Source: Dioscorea cayenensis subsp. rotundata (taxonomy: Eukaryota; Streptophyta; Magnoliopsida; Dioscoreales; Dioscoreaceae). Taken from it: DNA of 64,000 nt. A program made the translations under genes and the position numbers. Positions 1-10,397 of this stretch are shown piece after piece. The notes under the pieces were generated by a model. That model ran no database searches. It saw only the letters and a list, made by a program, of their open reading frames with translations, and was not told the origin of the DNA. The stretch's first letter is position 1, and every line of letters begins with the position of its first letter. The stretch is taken from contig NC_052474.1 of assembly GCF_009730915.1 (NCBI RefSeq), positions 21,797,501-21,861,500 of the forward strand, written 5' to 3'.

Positions 1-34
1 GTGCTCCTTCTCTCGCCCTCAACCCCGCTCCTCC

Positions 35-2881
35 ATGCCCTCCAAGCGCTCCCGATCCAAGATCCGCAAGCCCAAGTTCATCAGCCTCCGCCGCCAACTC
101 TCCCTCCCCTCTCCCACTCCTCCTCCTCTTCCTCCCACCTCCATGTCTCCCCCGCCGCCCACCATCGACCACGATCGTGACCCTCCCGTCACATCCCTCC
201 TTGACCCTGGCGACGGCCCATCTCTCACCTCCCTTCTCGGCGCCTCCTCCTCCATCGCCGTCTCCGAGACCACCTCTACCCCATCCTCCTCCTCCATGAA
301 CTGGGACGGCGAGATCGCCATCGCTAGACGAGCTCTTCGCGGCCGTGAAAGATGGGTCTTTTGCTGCTCCGCTTCATCTCCGTCACCAGCGTCGGAACAA
401 GAAGCGTCTAGCGCAAGCCATGTTGATCTCTGGTGTGCTGTCCCGCAGGGCCTTTCTCTTAAGCTGGACTATGACGAGATCCTCTCCGCTTGGTCCGATA
501 AGGGTTCCTTGTTTATTGATGCCAATTCCGGCCATCAGGTTGTTCCTGAGGTCTATCATACCCTCTCCTCTCCTTCTACCACCACTGTGAGTTTTCCTTT
601 TTCTCTCTCTTTTATTTTTTTAATTTTGCTTTTGAGATCTTTTGGTCTGTGTGAATGAATGCTAGCAAGCAGGTGAGCAAATGTCATACGTGTCAATAAG
701 ATCCACCGTGTATTTATTGCATTGAGATTTGGTTTAGGTATGATATTCTAGGGTGGATATATATATTAATGGTGGATCTGAGGTTTTGATTGGTTTAGAA
801 GAGAAGGGAGACTGTATTATTGACGTTGTGGGCCAATGATATTTGGCCACGTGACCTCTCTGGACTTATTTGTACGGTTTTGTCCGACATCTTTGAAATG
901 GGAAAATTAGTACTTGTATGATATATATATATATATATATATGAAATTATTAACTCTTAAAAATTTGTACATGTTCATGTACATGGTTGGTGTGGTTGGA
1001 GAGTTTGGAGTTTTGTAGAATAGATTTTAGATATTTTTGCTTTTGATTTAATTAATAATTTAGATTCTCAAGTATTCCAGAAGTGTGTTCTTTGTTTATT
1101 ATAATTATCTTGATAAAGTGGATTAACCATTCATCATAACCAATGTTGTGAAAGAGAGTTAATTTTTTAATCTCACTTGTTAAAGAAAAAAATTACCATT
1201 TTTCTAATGTATAGATGGTTTGTTGTTAATTATTATCATTCTTTGAATAGGTTTAGTATTCTAAAAATTGGATTATAATTAACCACAGTACATGAGTAAT
1301 AAAAATCAAGTATTTTTTGTTTTGTCTTCCAAAGTAATATATATATTAATTTTGACTCTCAAATGGAATGAGTTTGTGGACGTGATAGACCCACATGTGT
1401 TTTTAATATTTGTAAAAATTATATATATATAGGAGAGTTACTTTTAATATTAGTAATTAACAATCATCGATCTTTGATAAATACAAAAAAAAATTAGTTT
1501 ATTATTTTTATAACTAATAGTTAGTATTTTATTATCCTCCTCAACCAGAGGTCAAGCACTAAGGATGGATTCAAGTTTTCTTCTAAACAAACATCTGAAA
1601 ATTAATAGTGCAACAAGTATGATTCTTGTACTGTTTGTCTATTATTTGTCTATTAATTTTATGTGTTTTTCCCATCTCTCTGTGTTTGTTTTAAAACAAA
1701 CAATGATCTTATTTTATTCTCAACATGCATAGCTACATTTACTCAATCAAATAATATATATATAGCTAGATTAATTTGCAGAAGAAATTAAAATGAAAGT
1801 ACAAGTAGTAGTGATTATTAACATACAAATTAATGATAAAAATGAAATATAATGCAGGTCTTTGTGGAAGTGGGAGGAGGTGGGGGAAAAGCAGCAGCAG
1901 CAGCAGGAGGAGGTAGTGCATGGAGGGTGCCTGAGATTGGTGATGAGAAAGCACAAAGCATGGTAATGAAAACCAAGAAAGAGCAAGAAGAGGAAGAAGA
2001 GTCCTCAAAAAGGAAAGAAACAAAGTTGGGCACTAGGGAAGAGAGAGTGAGGAGATATAAAGAGAAGAGACAAAACAGGCTCTTCTCCAAACGCATTAGA
2101 TATGAGGTCCGTAAACTCAATGCTGAGAAACGTCCCAGAATGAAGGTATGTTTGCATGCATGCATGCATGCATGCATGAAATTAATACTGTTCCTTTAAT
2201 TCACTGATCACGTAGTTCATTCATTCATCATTTTTTTTTTTTTGATATTCTCAGCATCATGTTTTACTGTTACAATGTCACATGTTAAACTATTTAAAAA
2301 GAGGTTTGTTTTAGCTGTTTAGTTTATTAAATCATTATTTTGGTGATGATTGATGAGGTGATCATTTGGGATAGTATTAGACAGACACACTGGCACATTT
2401 CCCATGTAAGCATGCTTGTTGGAAAAATAAATTATTTTTAATTTGATTTTTTTTAAAAAAAATGACATGGCACGTTAACAAATTGTTTTAATAATAATTA
2501 TTATTTTAAATAGCTATTTGGTAAAATGTTAGCTGCCAAGTTATCCCAAAGGTTTAGCTCCACATCCAACTAGCTATTTAATAGATCGGAGTATGGAAAT
2601 TAATATTTTTGTTAAATTTAGAGGTAAACCATGACTCAAAGATTAGGAGCTAATGGTGGATTTAATCCTTTGCGTGCATGTTTGTTGAAGTATTTACAAT
2701 CATTAGTAGAAGAATTAGGCAAATTTCTTGACCCGTTTCAAAATTTTTATAATTTTAAAAAATTTTAAAACAATATTGTATATATATAGACATATCATAT
2801 ATAATGTAGACTCTAATGTTAGTTTTGTTTATATAACCTTCTACAATGAAGATTATTGGTGTACATTTCTAAACAAAACAA

Positions 2882-2915
<34 letters not shown>

Positions 2916-4427
2916 ATAGTTATAAACAAATTTGAAAGATTATAATTATAACATCATAAATAAACACAATTAAATATTTTTAGTTATTGAATAACATATA
3001 TAAAAACCTATTCCTTCAAGTTTTCTGAAAGCAGATTACACGTCTATTTTATAGATATTGAGAGGATGAATTAACTTCATGGGTTAGTTTTAACTTTTCA
3101 AGTGAAAATATATTTTTGGTTCCTCAGTTATATAGGTCTATTCCTTTTAATATTTACAGGCTTATTTTTTTTTAGCATTTGAAGTATGGACAAGCCCAGA
3201 ATAAACAAATATATTTCATTAGGTACCAAAATAAAAGTGGTTTTGTTTGAAGGGTCCAAAACAAAATGAGAACGGTTACTTTAGACATAATGATTAAATC
3301 TGGAAGGCTAAAAGCTAAAGTGTTTGATGGGCTGAAAGTTGCAATGCATTCATTTTGTATTGGTTTTTAAAGATGTGGAACAGTCTCATGTCATTCTTTT
3401 CATGCAAAATAGTTTGGTTTAGATTAATAACCAATATTTAACCAAATAGTGGTACATATATAAGGATACCCACATAAGATGAGTGTAAATATTTAAGAAA
3501 TAAATTACATGAAAGAATAAATTACAAAAATACATATCTAATTGCAATGCATGTGTATATATATAGTGTATGTTTTTAGTACATACTTAGCTTTTTAAAA
3601 TCTAAAGATATTTAATCACAGCTATTAGATCATGATTTAACGGTTATTTGTAAAAGTGGTGTATAAGTTTTACTATTAGTTATTGTACTGCTCTATAACC
3701 AAATATTGTTGAATATTGCAGAGTACTATGCACAAATGAAAAATATCCATTAGTTACCAACGGCCATTTTTTATATTTAAAATCTAACAATGTCTCTAAA
3801 AGACAGGTCCTATGTATACATATATGGATAGTTTTTGGTTATGAAACACAAAAAGAATCTAATTGAATTTGCGATCAAGTTACAACTAAAAAAATAAGTT
3901 GATGAATGTTATAAAAAAAAAAAAAGAAACTAGATAATATATAATATAAAGCGTTTAAGTCATTTGTGCCTGTTGTTCATAAAACATCCATAAATTATAA
4001 ATAATAAGAAATAACACAAAAGATTAAATAATAAGAGATAATACAAAACATCCATAAATTATAAATAATAAGAGATAACACAAAAGATCTACATTTAATG
4101 ACTCATGCTCTTATATAGAACAGTACCAACTTAATTAAATCTTTTCATATATTCATTGATAGTAATAATATGACTTAGCTTGTAAGTTGTTTGTCATTTT
4201 TAACCTCTTTGCATCTTAGCAATTATCTTAGACAATGCAATCATGAACAACACTTAAATTCAAACAAATAATTTAACAAAGTTTATATTAACACTTGAAA
4301 TATTACCATTTGATTGTTGAAAGGTTGTTTGATGGGAAAATCATTCATGATATCAGTTCTAATTCTTTCTTCTTCTCCTTCTTCTTTGCAGGGTCGTTTT
4401 GTCAAAAGGAAAGATGATGTTGTATGA
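35..4427 (+). CDS. CCT-domain protein, CIA2/CIL-like transcriptional regulator
   Basis: Three exons, 35-586, 1858-2145 and 4392-4427, all phase 0, give 291 aa. Exon 1 is GC-rich and encodes a basic start ([12 protein letters not shown]), a Pro/Ser-rich stretch and the conserved block [16 protein letters not shown] found in CIA2-like proteins. Exon 2 has a Gly/Ala run, a Glu-rich stretch and the start of the CCT motif ([20 protein letters not shown]); the tiny exon 3 completes it with GRFVKRK. CCT domains act in the nucleus, binding DNA with NF-Y subunits or acting as transcription cofactors; CIA2 controls chloroplast import and ribosomal protein genes in Arabidopsis. The frame stays open upstream of Met35 to the window edge, so the true start may lie outside. 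The exact orthologue is uncertain; the CCT assignment is firm. Confidence 0.88.
587..1857 (+). other. Intron 1 of the CCT gene
   Basis: AT-rich intron bounded by ACT|GTGAGT and GCAG|GTC. It holds a (TA)n run at about 921-941 and a CACGTG core near 849-854 but no coding signal that I can see. Confidence 0.8.
2153..2177. repeat. (CATG)n microsatellite just inside CCT-gene intron 2
   Basis: About six CATG units begin eight bases after the exon 2 donor (AAG|GTATGT). The tract is a perfect self-complementary repeat close to the splice donor. Confidence 0.85.
3981..4089. repeat. 45 bp direct repeat, two copies
   Basis: Copies at 3981-4025 and 4045-4089 start AAAACATCCATAAATTATAA and differ at about one base over 45. 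They lie 19 bp apart, so this looks like a recent local duplication inside the CCT-gene intron. Confidence 0.85.
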
Positions 4428-4910
4428 GTAGTGACTTTGTTATCTCAATTCTCAAGGCTCATGATGAGACCAAATAAAAAATAACAAAAAAAGTAGTAAT
4501 AATAAGAACAAAGAGATGAAAGAGTTGTTCAAATATTAGTTCTCTATTTCTCTTTGTCCAAAAAAACAGAAGTAAAATATGTTGCCACTGTTGTAACCAT
4601 TGTCCTCTTGGGTTTGTATTGTTGTAACATAGACAGTGCTTTATGCAAATCAGATGGCTTTTTTTTTGTTTCTTTCTTTTTCTTTTTGTAACATTGTACA
4701 TTCTGATTATTCTCAATGTGAATTATTTGGGGGAAAAAATTATTTGTATTGAAATTATGAACCAGTCATATTATTGATTTATTGCAAAAAAAAAAACATT
4801 GTTATTGTTTTTTTGTTATGAATTTCTTTTATCTTGCATGGTTTTTTCTTGAATCCATGAACTTATTGTTGGACTTTGTACATCTTAATTAATGTGACAC
4901 TATTAATATT

Positions 4911-5183
4911 TTTATAAATTTATGCGGATTCAAATTTGTCCAAATAGCCTTGACTGTTTATATATATATATATATATATATAATAAGAAAAGATAAAGGA
5001 AACAAAAAGAAAAAATGTTGAAACAATCTTGTTTGTAATTAAGTTTTTTTATTAATTTATGCGGAGTTAAATTTGTCGAAATAGTCTTGATTGTAAAAGA
5101 AAATATGTTGAAATAATCTTGTTTGTAATTAATTTTTTTTATAAATTTATGCGGAGTCATATTTATCAAAATAGTCTTGATTG

Positions 5184-5219
<36 letters not shown>

Positions 5220-5334
5220 AAAGAATAGAAAAGGAAATATGTTGAAACAATCTTGTGATTCTTGTTTGTACAAATATATATATATATATATATATAAAGA
5301 AATATGTTGAAACAATCTTGTGATCCTTGTTTGT

Positions 5335-5345
<11 letters not shown>
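4911..5345. repeat. Decayed tandem repeat, about three long copies
   Basis: The core AATTTATGCGGA followed by a CAAATTTGTC-like stretch and ATAGTCTTGATTGT recurs at about 4918, 5053 and 5147. Each is followed by ATGTTGAAACAATCTTG, which itself recurs near 5014, 5106, 5239 and 5305. Copies vary in length because (TA)n and (GA)n runs have grown inside them. Confidence 0.75.
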
Positions 5346-5370
<25 letters not shown>

Positions 5371-6227
5371 GATATAGAAAGATGAAAAAAAGCAAGAAAT
5401 GTTCAAAGAAAATGTAAATGAAGATTTTGTAGTTGGTTGGTTGGTTGGTACTTGGTTTACAACGCGTGCCATAATTGTTGGATCATATAAGATTGGTTAG
5501 TATTTAAATAAAATCAACGTCAGTCCCTATATCTTTGAAGCTAATTTTCATTCGTTTTTTTTTTTTAAATAATAAAGTTCAGTACTTTGGTCAAACTGAC
5601 TGCTGGCTCAACTCAATAATAATAACAAATATTCTGTAAAATGTTGGGGTTTATCAAAAACTTAAAATTTTTTGCTTAACAGAAATAACTCTATAAAAAT
5701 TTTCGTCTACCGACTCTTTTGGATCATCTAACCATTTCTGTATGATTCATTTTTTCGTACTTTTTTTTATCTTAACTTTTATAACTTTGTTTTTTGCAAT
5801 AGCTATATTTTTAATATTTTTTAGATGATTTATTTATTTTAATTAAAAAAAATATTAATAAAGTTTACTTTACAATTAATTATTTTCAAAATTTACTTCT
5901 AAGATTAAAACAACAGAACAAGTGCAACTTTTAAAGAGTGAATATCACATATACAGTGTTTTATTATTTTCTTTTATTTAGATAATACTAATATTGTAAA
6001 CTTTAAATTAAAGCTAACTCATAATTAATTTTTAATAGAAATATATAAATAATGATATAGCTATGGTAGAGTGTCAATGTCATTTTAGGCAACCTTGTTA
6101 GTTGTTATTACCAAATTTCACTAGTTTCCCTAATCACCCACTCACCTGCCTTCATTTCATTCTTCATCATTATATACTCTCTTTCCTACCTTACCCTTTT
6201 CCTTGGTCTCCTACTAACACTCCTTCA

Positions 6228-6228
<1 letters not shown>

Positions 6229-6282
<54 letters not shown>
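6229..6282. repeat. (TTA)n microsatellite, about 18 units
   Basis: An uninterrupted TAT/ATT trinucleotide run. The open reading frame across it is poly-Tyr and is an artefact. Confidence 0.95.
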
Positions 6283-6814
6283 GTTTATTTTCAAAAAATT
6301 AAATTGTATATTCTTAAAGTATTATTATTACTTTACAAATACTCTGTTTAATTATAATTTCCTATTTTTTTAATAGTAGTGTAAATATGAAATACATTTT
6401 CACTAATTTTCTCTCCAATTATTATTATTATTATTATTATTATTTGTAAAAATGTGAATATAGAAGAGATATATTTGAAATAAAGTTAAAAGACTTCCTA
6501 ATTTTTTCTAATAATTTTTTTTAACAAAATGAACAAATCAAGTGCAGTAAATTACTAAAAAAAATTAATCATTTAGTTCATACATAAACACCAATCACCT
6601 AACAAATACAGAAACTGAACTATAATCCGGTTCCCATAGCTGGGGGTTCATTTTTTGCAATATTATATCAGGCGTATTTCAAACACTATGCAATAAAATT
6701 CTCTATAAAATAATTTTTATCGTCGAGTCACTATTACTAGTATCACTAGACCAAAACCCGTTGATCCAGACTTCGATAAATTTAACAATTTTTCATTGTC
6801 TAAATTATATATAT

Positions 6815-7097
6815 AGATTTAATTGCTATACAGGTCCATGTAATTATGTACTTTCTGTCTTTTTAGTCCTTGCAATATTTTTAGATACAATTAATTCCTC
6901 ATATTTAGTCAAGTTAGGTGATGTAGATGGGCAAATATAAATTACAAGAAATTAATTGTACCTAAAAATATTACCGTGGACTTGAACGACCCAACTCAAC
7001 CAAATATAAGGATTTAATTATATCTAAAAATATTAGAATGATTAAAATAAAAAATAAAAAAATACACAATTATAAGGACCTATACGAAAATTAAACC
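6815..7097. mobile_element. MITE with about 90 bp terminal inverted repeats
   Basis: The left end (ATTTAATTGCTATACAGGTCC) matches the reverse complement of the right end (GGACCTATACGAAAATTAAA). The match continues inward for about 90 bp, including AATATTTTTAGATACAATTAA on the left and its complement on the right. A short unpaired centre lies near 6925-6950. There is no coding capacity. The right end abuts a (TA)n run and lies about 40 bp before the AIR12-like ATG. Confidence 0.75.
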
Positions 7098-7138
7098 ATA
7101 TATATATATATATATACACACACCAATTAAAGTCACTC

Positions 7139-7876
7139 ATGAAACTCACCCACCATCAAACAATGGCAACCTCGCTTCTCTTCTTCTTCTTCTTCTCCTT
7201 CGCTTCTCTCTTCTCCTCTTCAATGGCTCTCTCCTGCTCCTCCTTCTCCTTCTCCAACAATCGCACCTTCGTCTCCTGCTCATCTCTCCCTCATCTCAAC
7301 GCCACCATCCACTGGACCTTCGATCCTTCAACCTCCTCCCTCTCCCTCGCCTTCACCGCCCCTCCCCCCTCTTCTTCCGGCTGGATCGCCTGGGCCATCA
7401 ACCCTAATTCCCTAACCATGATCGGCTCTCAAGCCCTAATCGCCTTCAACGATCCCACCATCAAACCCCAAACTTTCAACATCACCGGCTACTCCCCAAT
7501 CAAACCCTCCCCCATCGATTTCCCCACCTCCGATCTCCAATCCGAGTCCTCCTCCACCCACCTCACCCTCTTCGCCAAGCTCAAGCTCCCTCAAGGCTTG
7601 ACCTCCATCAATCAAGTCTGGCAAGTCGGCACTTCCGTCACCTCCGGCTTGCCGGACAAGCACGAGATGTTGCCTGATAACTTGCAATCCATGTCCAAGC
7701 TTGATTTGACCAAAGGTCAGCGAGTCACCACTGCGACGTCGACGCCCACGTCGCCGGCGCCGGCACCGCCGTCTTCCGCTCCATCCGCCGCCGGTTCTCA
7801 TCGTTTGTTATCGAAGGTTCGTGCCCGTGTTCTTTTTTTTATTGAATTTTTTCTCTTTTTTATTTATTTATTTTGA
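7139..7876 (+). CDS. AIR12-like DOMON-domain protein (secreted, possibly GPI-anchored)
   Basis: An open frame of 245 aa. Met1 or, with better context (AACAATGGC), Met9 starts a hydrophobic signal peptide (LLFFFFFSFASLF). A DOMON domain follows at about residues 38-195, with family landmarks GWIAWAINP, GSQALIAF, NQVWQVG and a C-terminal LDLT. Next comes a Pro/Ala/Ser-rich linker typical of AIR12. AIR12 is an auxin-induced apoplastic b-type cytochrome attached to the plasma membrane by GPI. The last residues (VRARVLFFIEFFLFFIYLF) could be a GPI signal. Alternatively AAG|GTTCGT near 7816-7822 is a donor and the protein continues, as in DOMON-cytochrome b561 proteins; I found no b561 exon downstream. 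Domain call firm, C-terminus uncertain. Confidence 0.8.
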   Translation: MKLTHHQTMATSLLFFFFFSFASLFSSSMALSCSSFSFSNNRTFVSCSSLPHLNATIHWTFDPSTSSLSLAFTAPPPSSSGWIAWAINPNSLTMIGSQALIAFNDPTIKPQTFNITGYSPIKPSPIDFPTSDLQSESSSTHLTLFAKLKLPQGLTSINQVWQVGTSVTSGLPDKHEMLPDNLQSMSKLDLTKGQRVTTATSTPTSPAPAPPSSAPSAAGSHRLLSKVRARVLFFIEFFLFFIYLF

Positions 7877-10397
7877 TTCGTTAGGGCGCGCTTTTTTATT
7901 CCGTTGTTGTTATTTGCTAGATTTGGAACGTTTCTTTTTTTAAAAACACAACGTCAATTTAAATAACATAATAAAAAAGCATTTAAATATTTTGTTATTA
8001 TTATTATTTGTATTTTTGTTTCTTGAGTGTTAATTTTGGCTTTAATTATATTTATTTATTTATTTTATTATTAAAATAGTGGATTTTCTCCTGTGGCTAT
8101 TGATCCAAGAAATTTGATGTGAGTTTGAAGATTTAATTATTTATTTGATCTTGAGATCGGGAAAGAATAGTTTAATGAAAATTGATAATAATATATATTA
8201 AAGAAATTAAATTAGTTCAAATTGTGATGAATAGTTTAATAAATTTAAAATAAAATTAAAGAATAATATATTTTTTTTATTTAGTTATTTGATCTTTCTA
8301 TCACTCCACTATCTCATGACGGAAAGAATATATTTTTAAAAATAAATTTAATAAAATTATTTTAATGACCAAAAAATTATCTCAATATATTTAAGAATTA
8401 AATCTGGCCAAAGTTTAGGAATTTTAAACAATAACAGTCTATGATCAAATTAACAAGGGATTAAACTTGAGTGCTTATAAAGTTATAGTTAATATTAAGT
8501 CAAACTATTTATATTTGTATGATATAATAACAAGATTAAAAAAAAAAAAATTGAATGATGTATATATTAAGTGCTTGTAACATTCATGTCCATTGAAAAG
8601 GCTTGAATATATCAATCACACTTAAGTTCTTAGTAATTGATGATGATTGTGAAATCATGGATAGGATAAGAACAACAGCATCCAAATTTGAATGAGCTCC
8701 TTTTCTTTGTTAGAGTGATTGATGGCTACAAATTTCATTAACATTTTTAAACAATTAATTAATTTGATAAATGCACTGTTTTTGACAAAATTGAGTTTAC
8801 TTGAGAGAAAATTTCTCTGGGCTTATATAAGACTTGGTGAAGACTAATTCATTAAATCAGAACTTTTCAAGTCAGATCAACATATTAATTAATAATTTAA
8901 TTATTTTTTTCTAGAAAATTATTTTGACTCCATAATTCTTATATTTTGAAGGTTAATTTGGAAGTAGCTTACTCATTCCAAGTTATTCTTCAATTATATA
9001 TATATATATAAGAAATATTGGCATCAAAAAGTACAATGACATGTAATAAAGTGAAGTGTTTTCATTGAAAAATATTGGAACAAATGTATATATAATTATA
9101 TATAATAGAATACGTCAACCGCAGGCAACAATGCTAAATGAAGAGAGCGACTCAGAGAGATGAGTAGTTTTTTTTTTTTGTTAATTTAATTAATTTTTTC
9201 TAGAAAATTATTTTGACTCCATAATTCTTATACTTTGAAGGTTATTTTCAAAGTATCTTACTCATTCCAAATTATTCTTCAATTATATATATATATAAGT
9301 AATATTGCCACCAAATGACATGTAATAAAGTCAAGTGTTTTCGTTGAAAAATATTGGAAACAAATTTATATATTTATAATAAAATATGCCTCTAAAAATA
9401 GCATTCATGTCTATTTTTCCTAAAAAGTAAATTCTTTTAAATATATGCTGACTTATAAATAAAGTGTTATTGAAAATTTACATACAAACTTTTAAACTTT
9501 TAGAAATTACATGCAAAAAAAAATTGTAGGGTAGCATTCACATGATTTATGTATTTTAAAATCCTAGAAATATAAAAATAAATAAAAAAAAATTAGAATA
9601 AAAGGTATTATTCAAATGGGTAACTTAGATGTGAGATCCGGTACAAACATGAAAAAAAAGGGTATATTTCCCCACGTAAAACATTACTTTATAGAATCAC
9701 CCTAAATATTTAAATTTCTTATATAAAGTTATATTGGATATCCTTTTTCCTTTTTAACATTTTTTTAATTATAATTATTTATAAAGTGACTTACTAATTT
9801 TATTCTATAATCAATTATTAATTAGAGCCACTATACATATACATGCAAGAAACTCAAACTTGCAACGGTACGTGTAATAAGAGAAATTTATGAGGGTATA
9901 TGTGCAATGCCAAGATCTTACACGGGTACATATTTATTAAAAAAAAAATCCTACAAATAATAATCCCACATCAAATAATCATAAAAAACTTGCCACATAT
10001 ATGTGTGTGTGTGTATATATATATCACCCTACTAATAATCCTTGTAACAGAACATCATAGCAAAGGAAATATAGTATTGGTCAACATTCCCATGGCTTTC
10101 AGCTTAAAAAAATTATATTTAAAAAAAAAAAAGGCACACAATATAAGCAATTTTCATATTTTCCCAACACACACACCAGAAAAAAAGCATGTTATCATCA
10201 ATTGAAACATTATAAGCTACAACAAATAACACATCAACCTTATTCTGCACTTACACTATAACTCATCATGAAGACACCTCAACCAACATGAAAAAAATAG
10301 AGTCTGAAATAAGTAGAACTATCTTACCAACTCATAAGATGATCTTGCTTGGCTATATATTCGCAATTCTATGAATGTTTTAAATAATAGATGAATT
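7877..10397. other. Intergenic DNA between the AIR12-like gene and the RABA5 gene
   Basis: AT-rich with no gene visible. It holds a dispersed direct repeat at 8897-9374, (TA)n tracts and the presumed 3' UTR of the minus-strand RABA5 gene at the right. I looked for cytochrome b561 coding motifs that would extend the DOMON gene and saw none. Confidence 0.65.
8897..9374. repeat. About 190 bp direct repeat, two copies
   Basis: Copies at about 8897-9092 and 9190-9374 share TCTAGAAAATTATTTTGACT, then CTTACTCATTCCAA, a (TA)n run, GACATGTAATAAAGT and TTGAAAAATATTGGAA in the same order. They differ by scattered substitutions and short indels, with about 97 bp between them. Confidence 0.85.

Larger units (their letters stand above)
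2146..4391 (+). other. Intron 2 of the CCT gene
   Basis: A 2.2 kb AT-rich intron bounded by AAG|GTATG and TTTGCAG|GGT. It contains (CATG)n, a (TA)n tract near 2888-2912 and a 45 bp direct repeat at 3981-4089. No exon is visible inside. Confidence 0.8.
4428..7138. other. Intergenic DNA between the CCT and AIR12-like genes
   Basis: Very AT-rich. It contains the presumed CCT-gene 3' UTR, a decayed tandem repeat at 4911-5345, (TA)n and (GA)n tracts, a long (TTA)n array at 6229-6282, a shorter one near 6420-6442, and a long-TIR MITE at 6815-7097. I see no gene. Confidence 0.7.

Noticed and set aside
19..321. Minus-strand open frame opposite CCT exon 1
   Set aside because: Low-complexity Gly/Glu/Arg mirror of a GC-rich exon; the plus strand carries the conserved CIA2-like and CCT blocks.
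345..590. Alternative plus frame in CCT exon 1 ([14 protein letters not shown]...)
   Set aside because: It overlaps the frame holding [16 protein letters not shown], which joins in phase to the CCT exon. The alternative frame has no such continuation.
4911..5345. CRISPR-like array
   Set aside because: Copies are unevenly spaced, diverged and filled with (TA)n and (GA)n; this is plant nuclear DNA.
7877..10397. Cytochrome b561 exon completing the DOMON gene
   Set aside because: No HGVLN-type start or histidine-bearing membrane segments in any frame that I could read.
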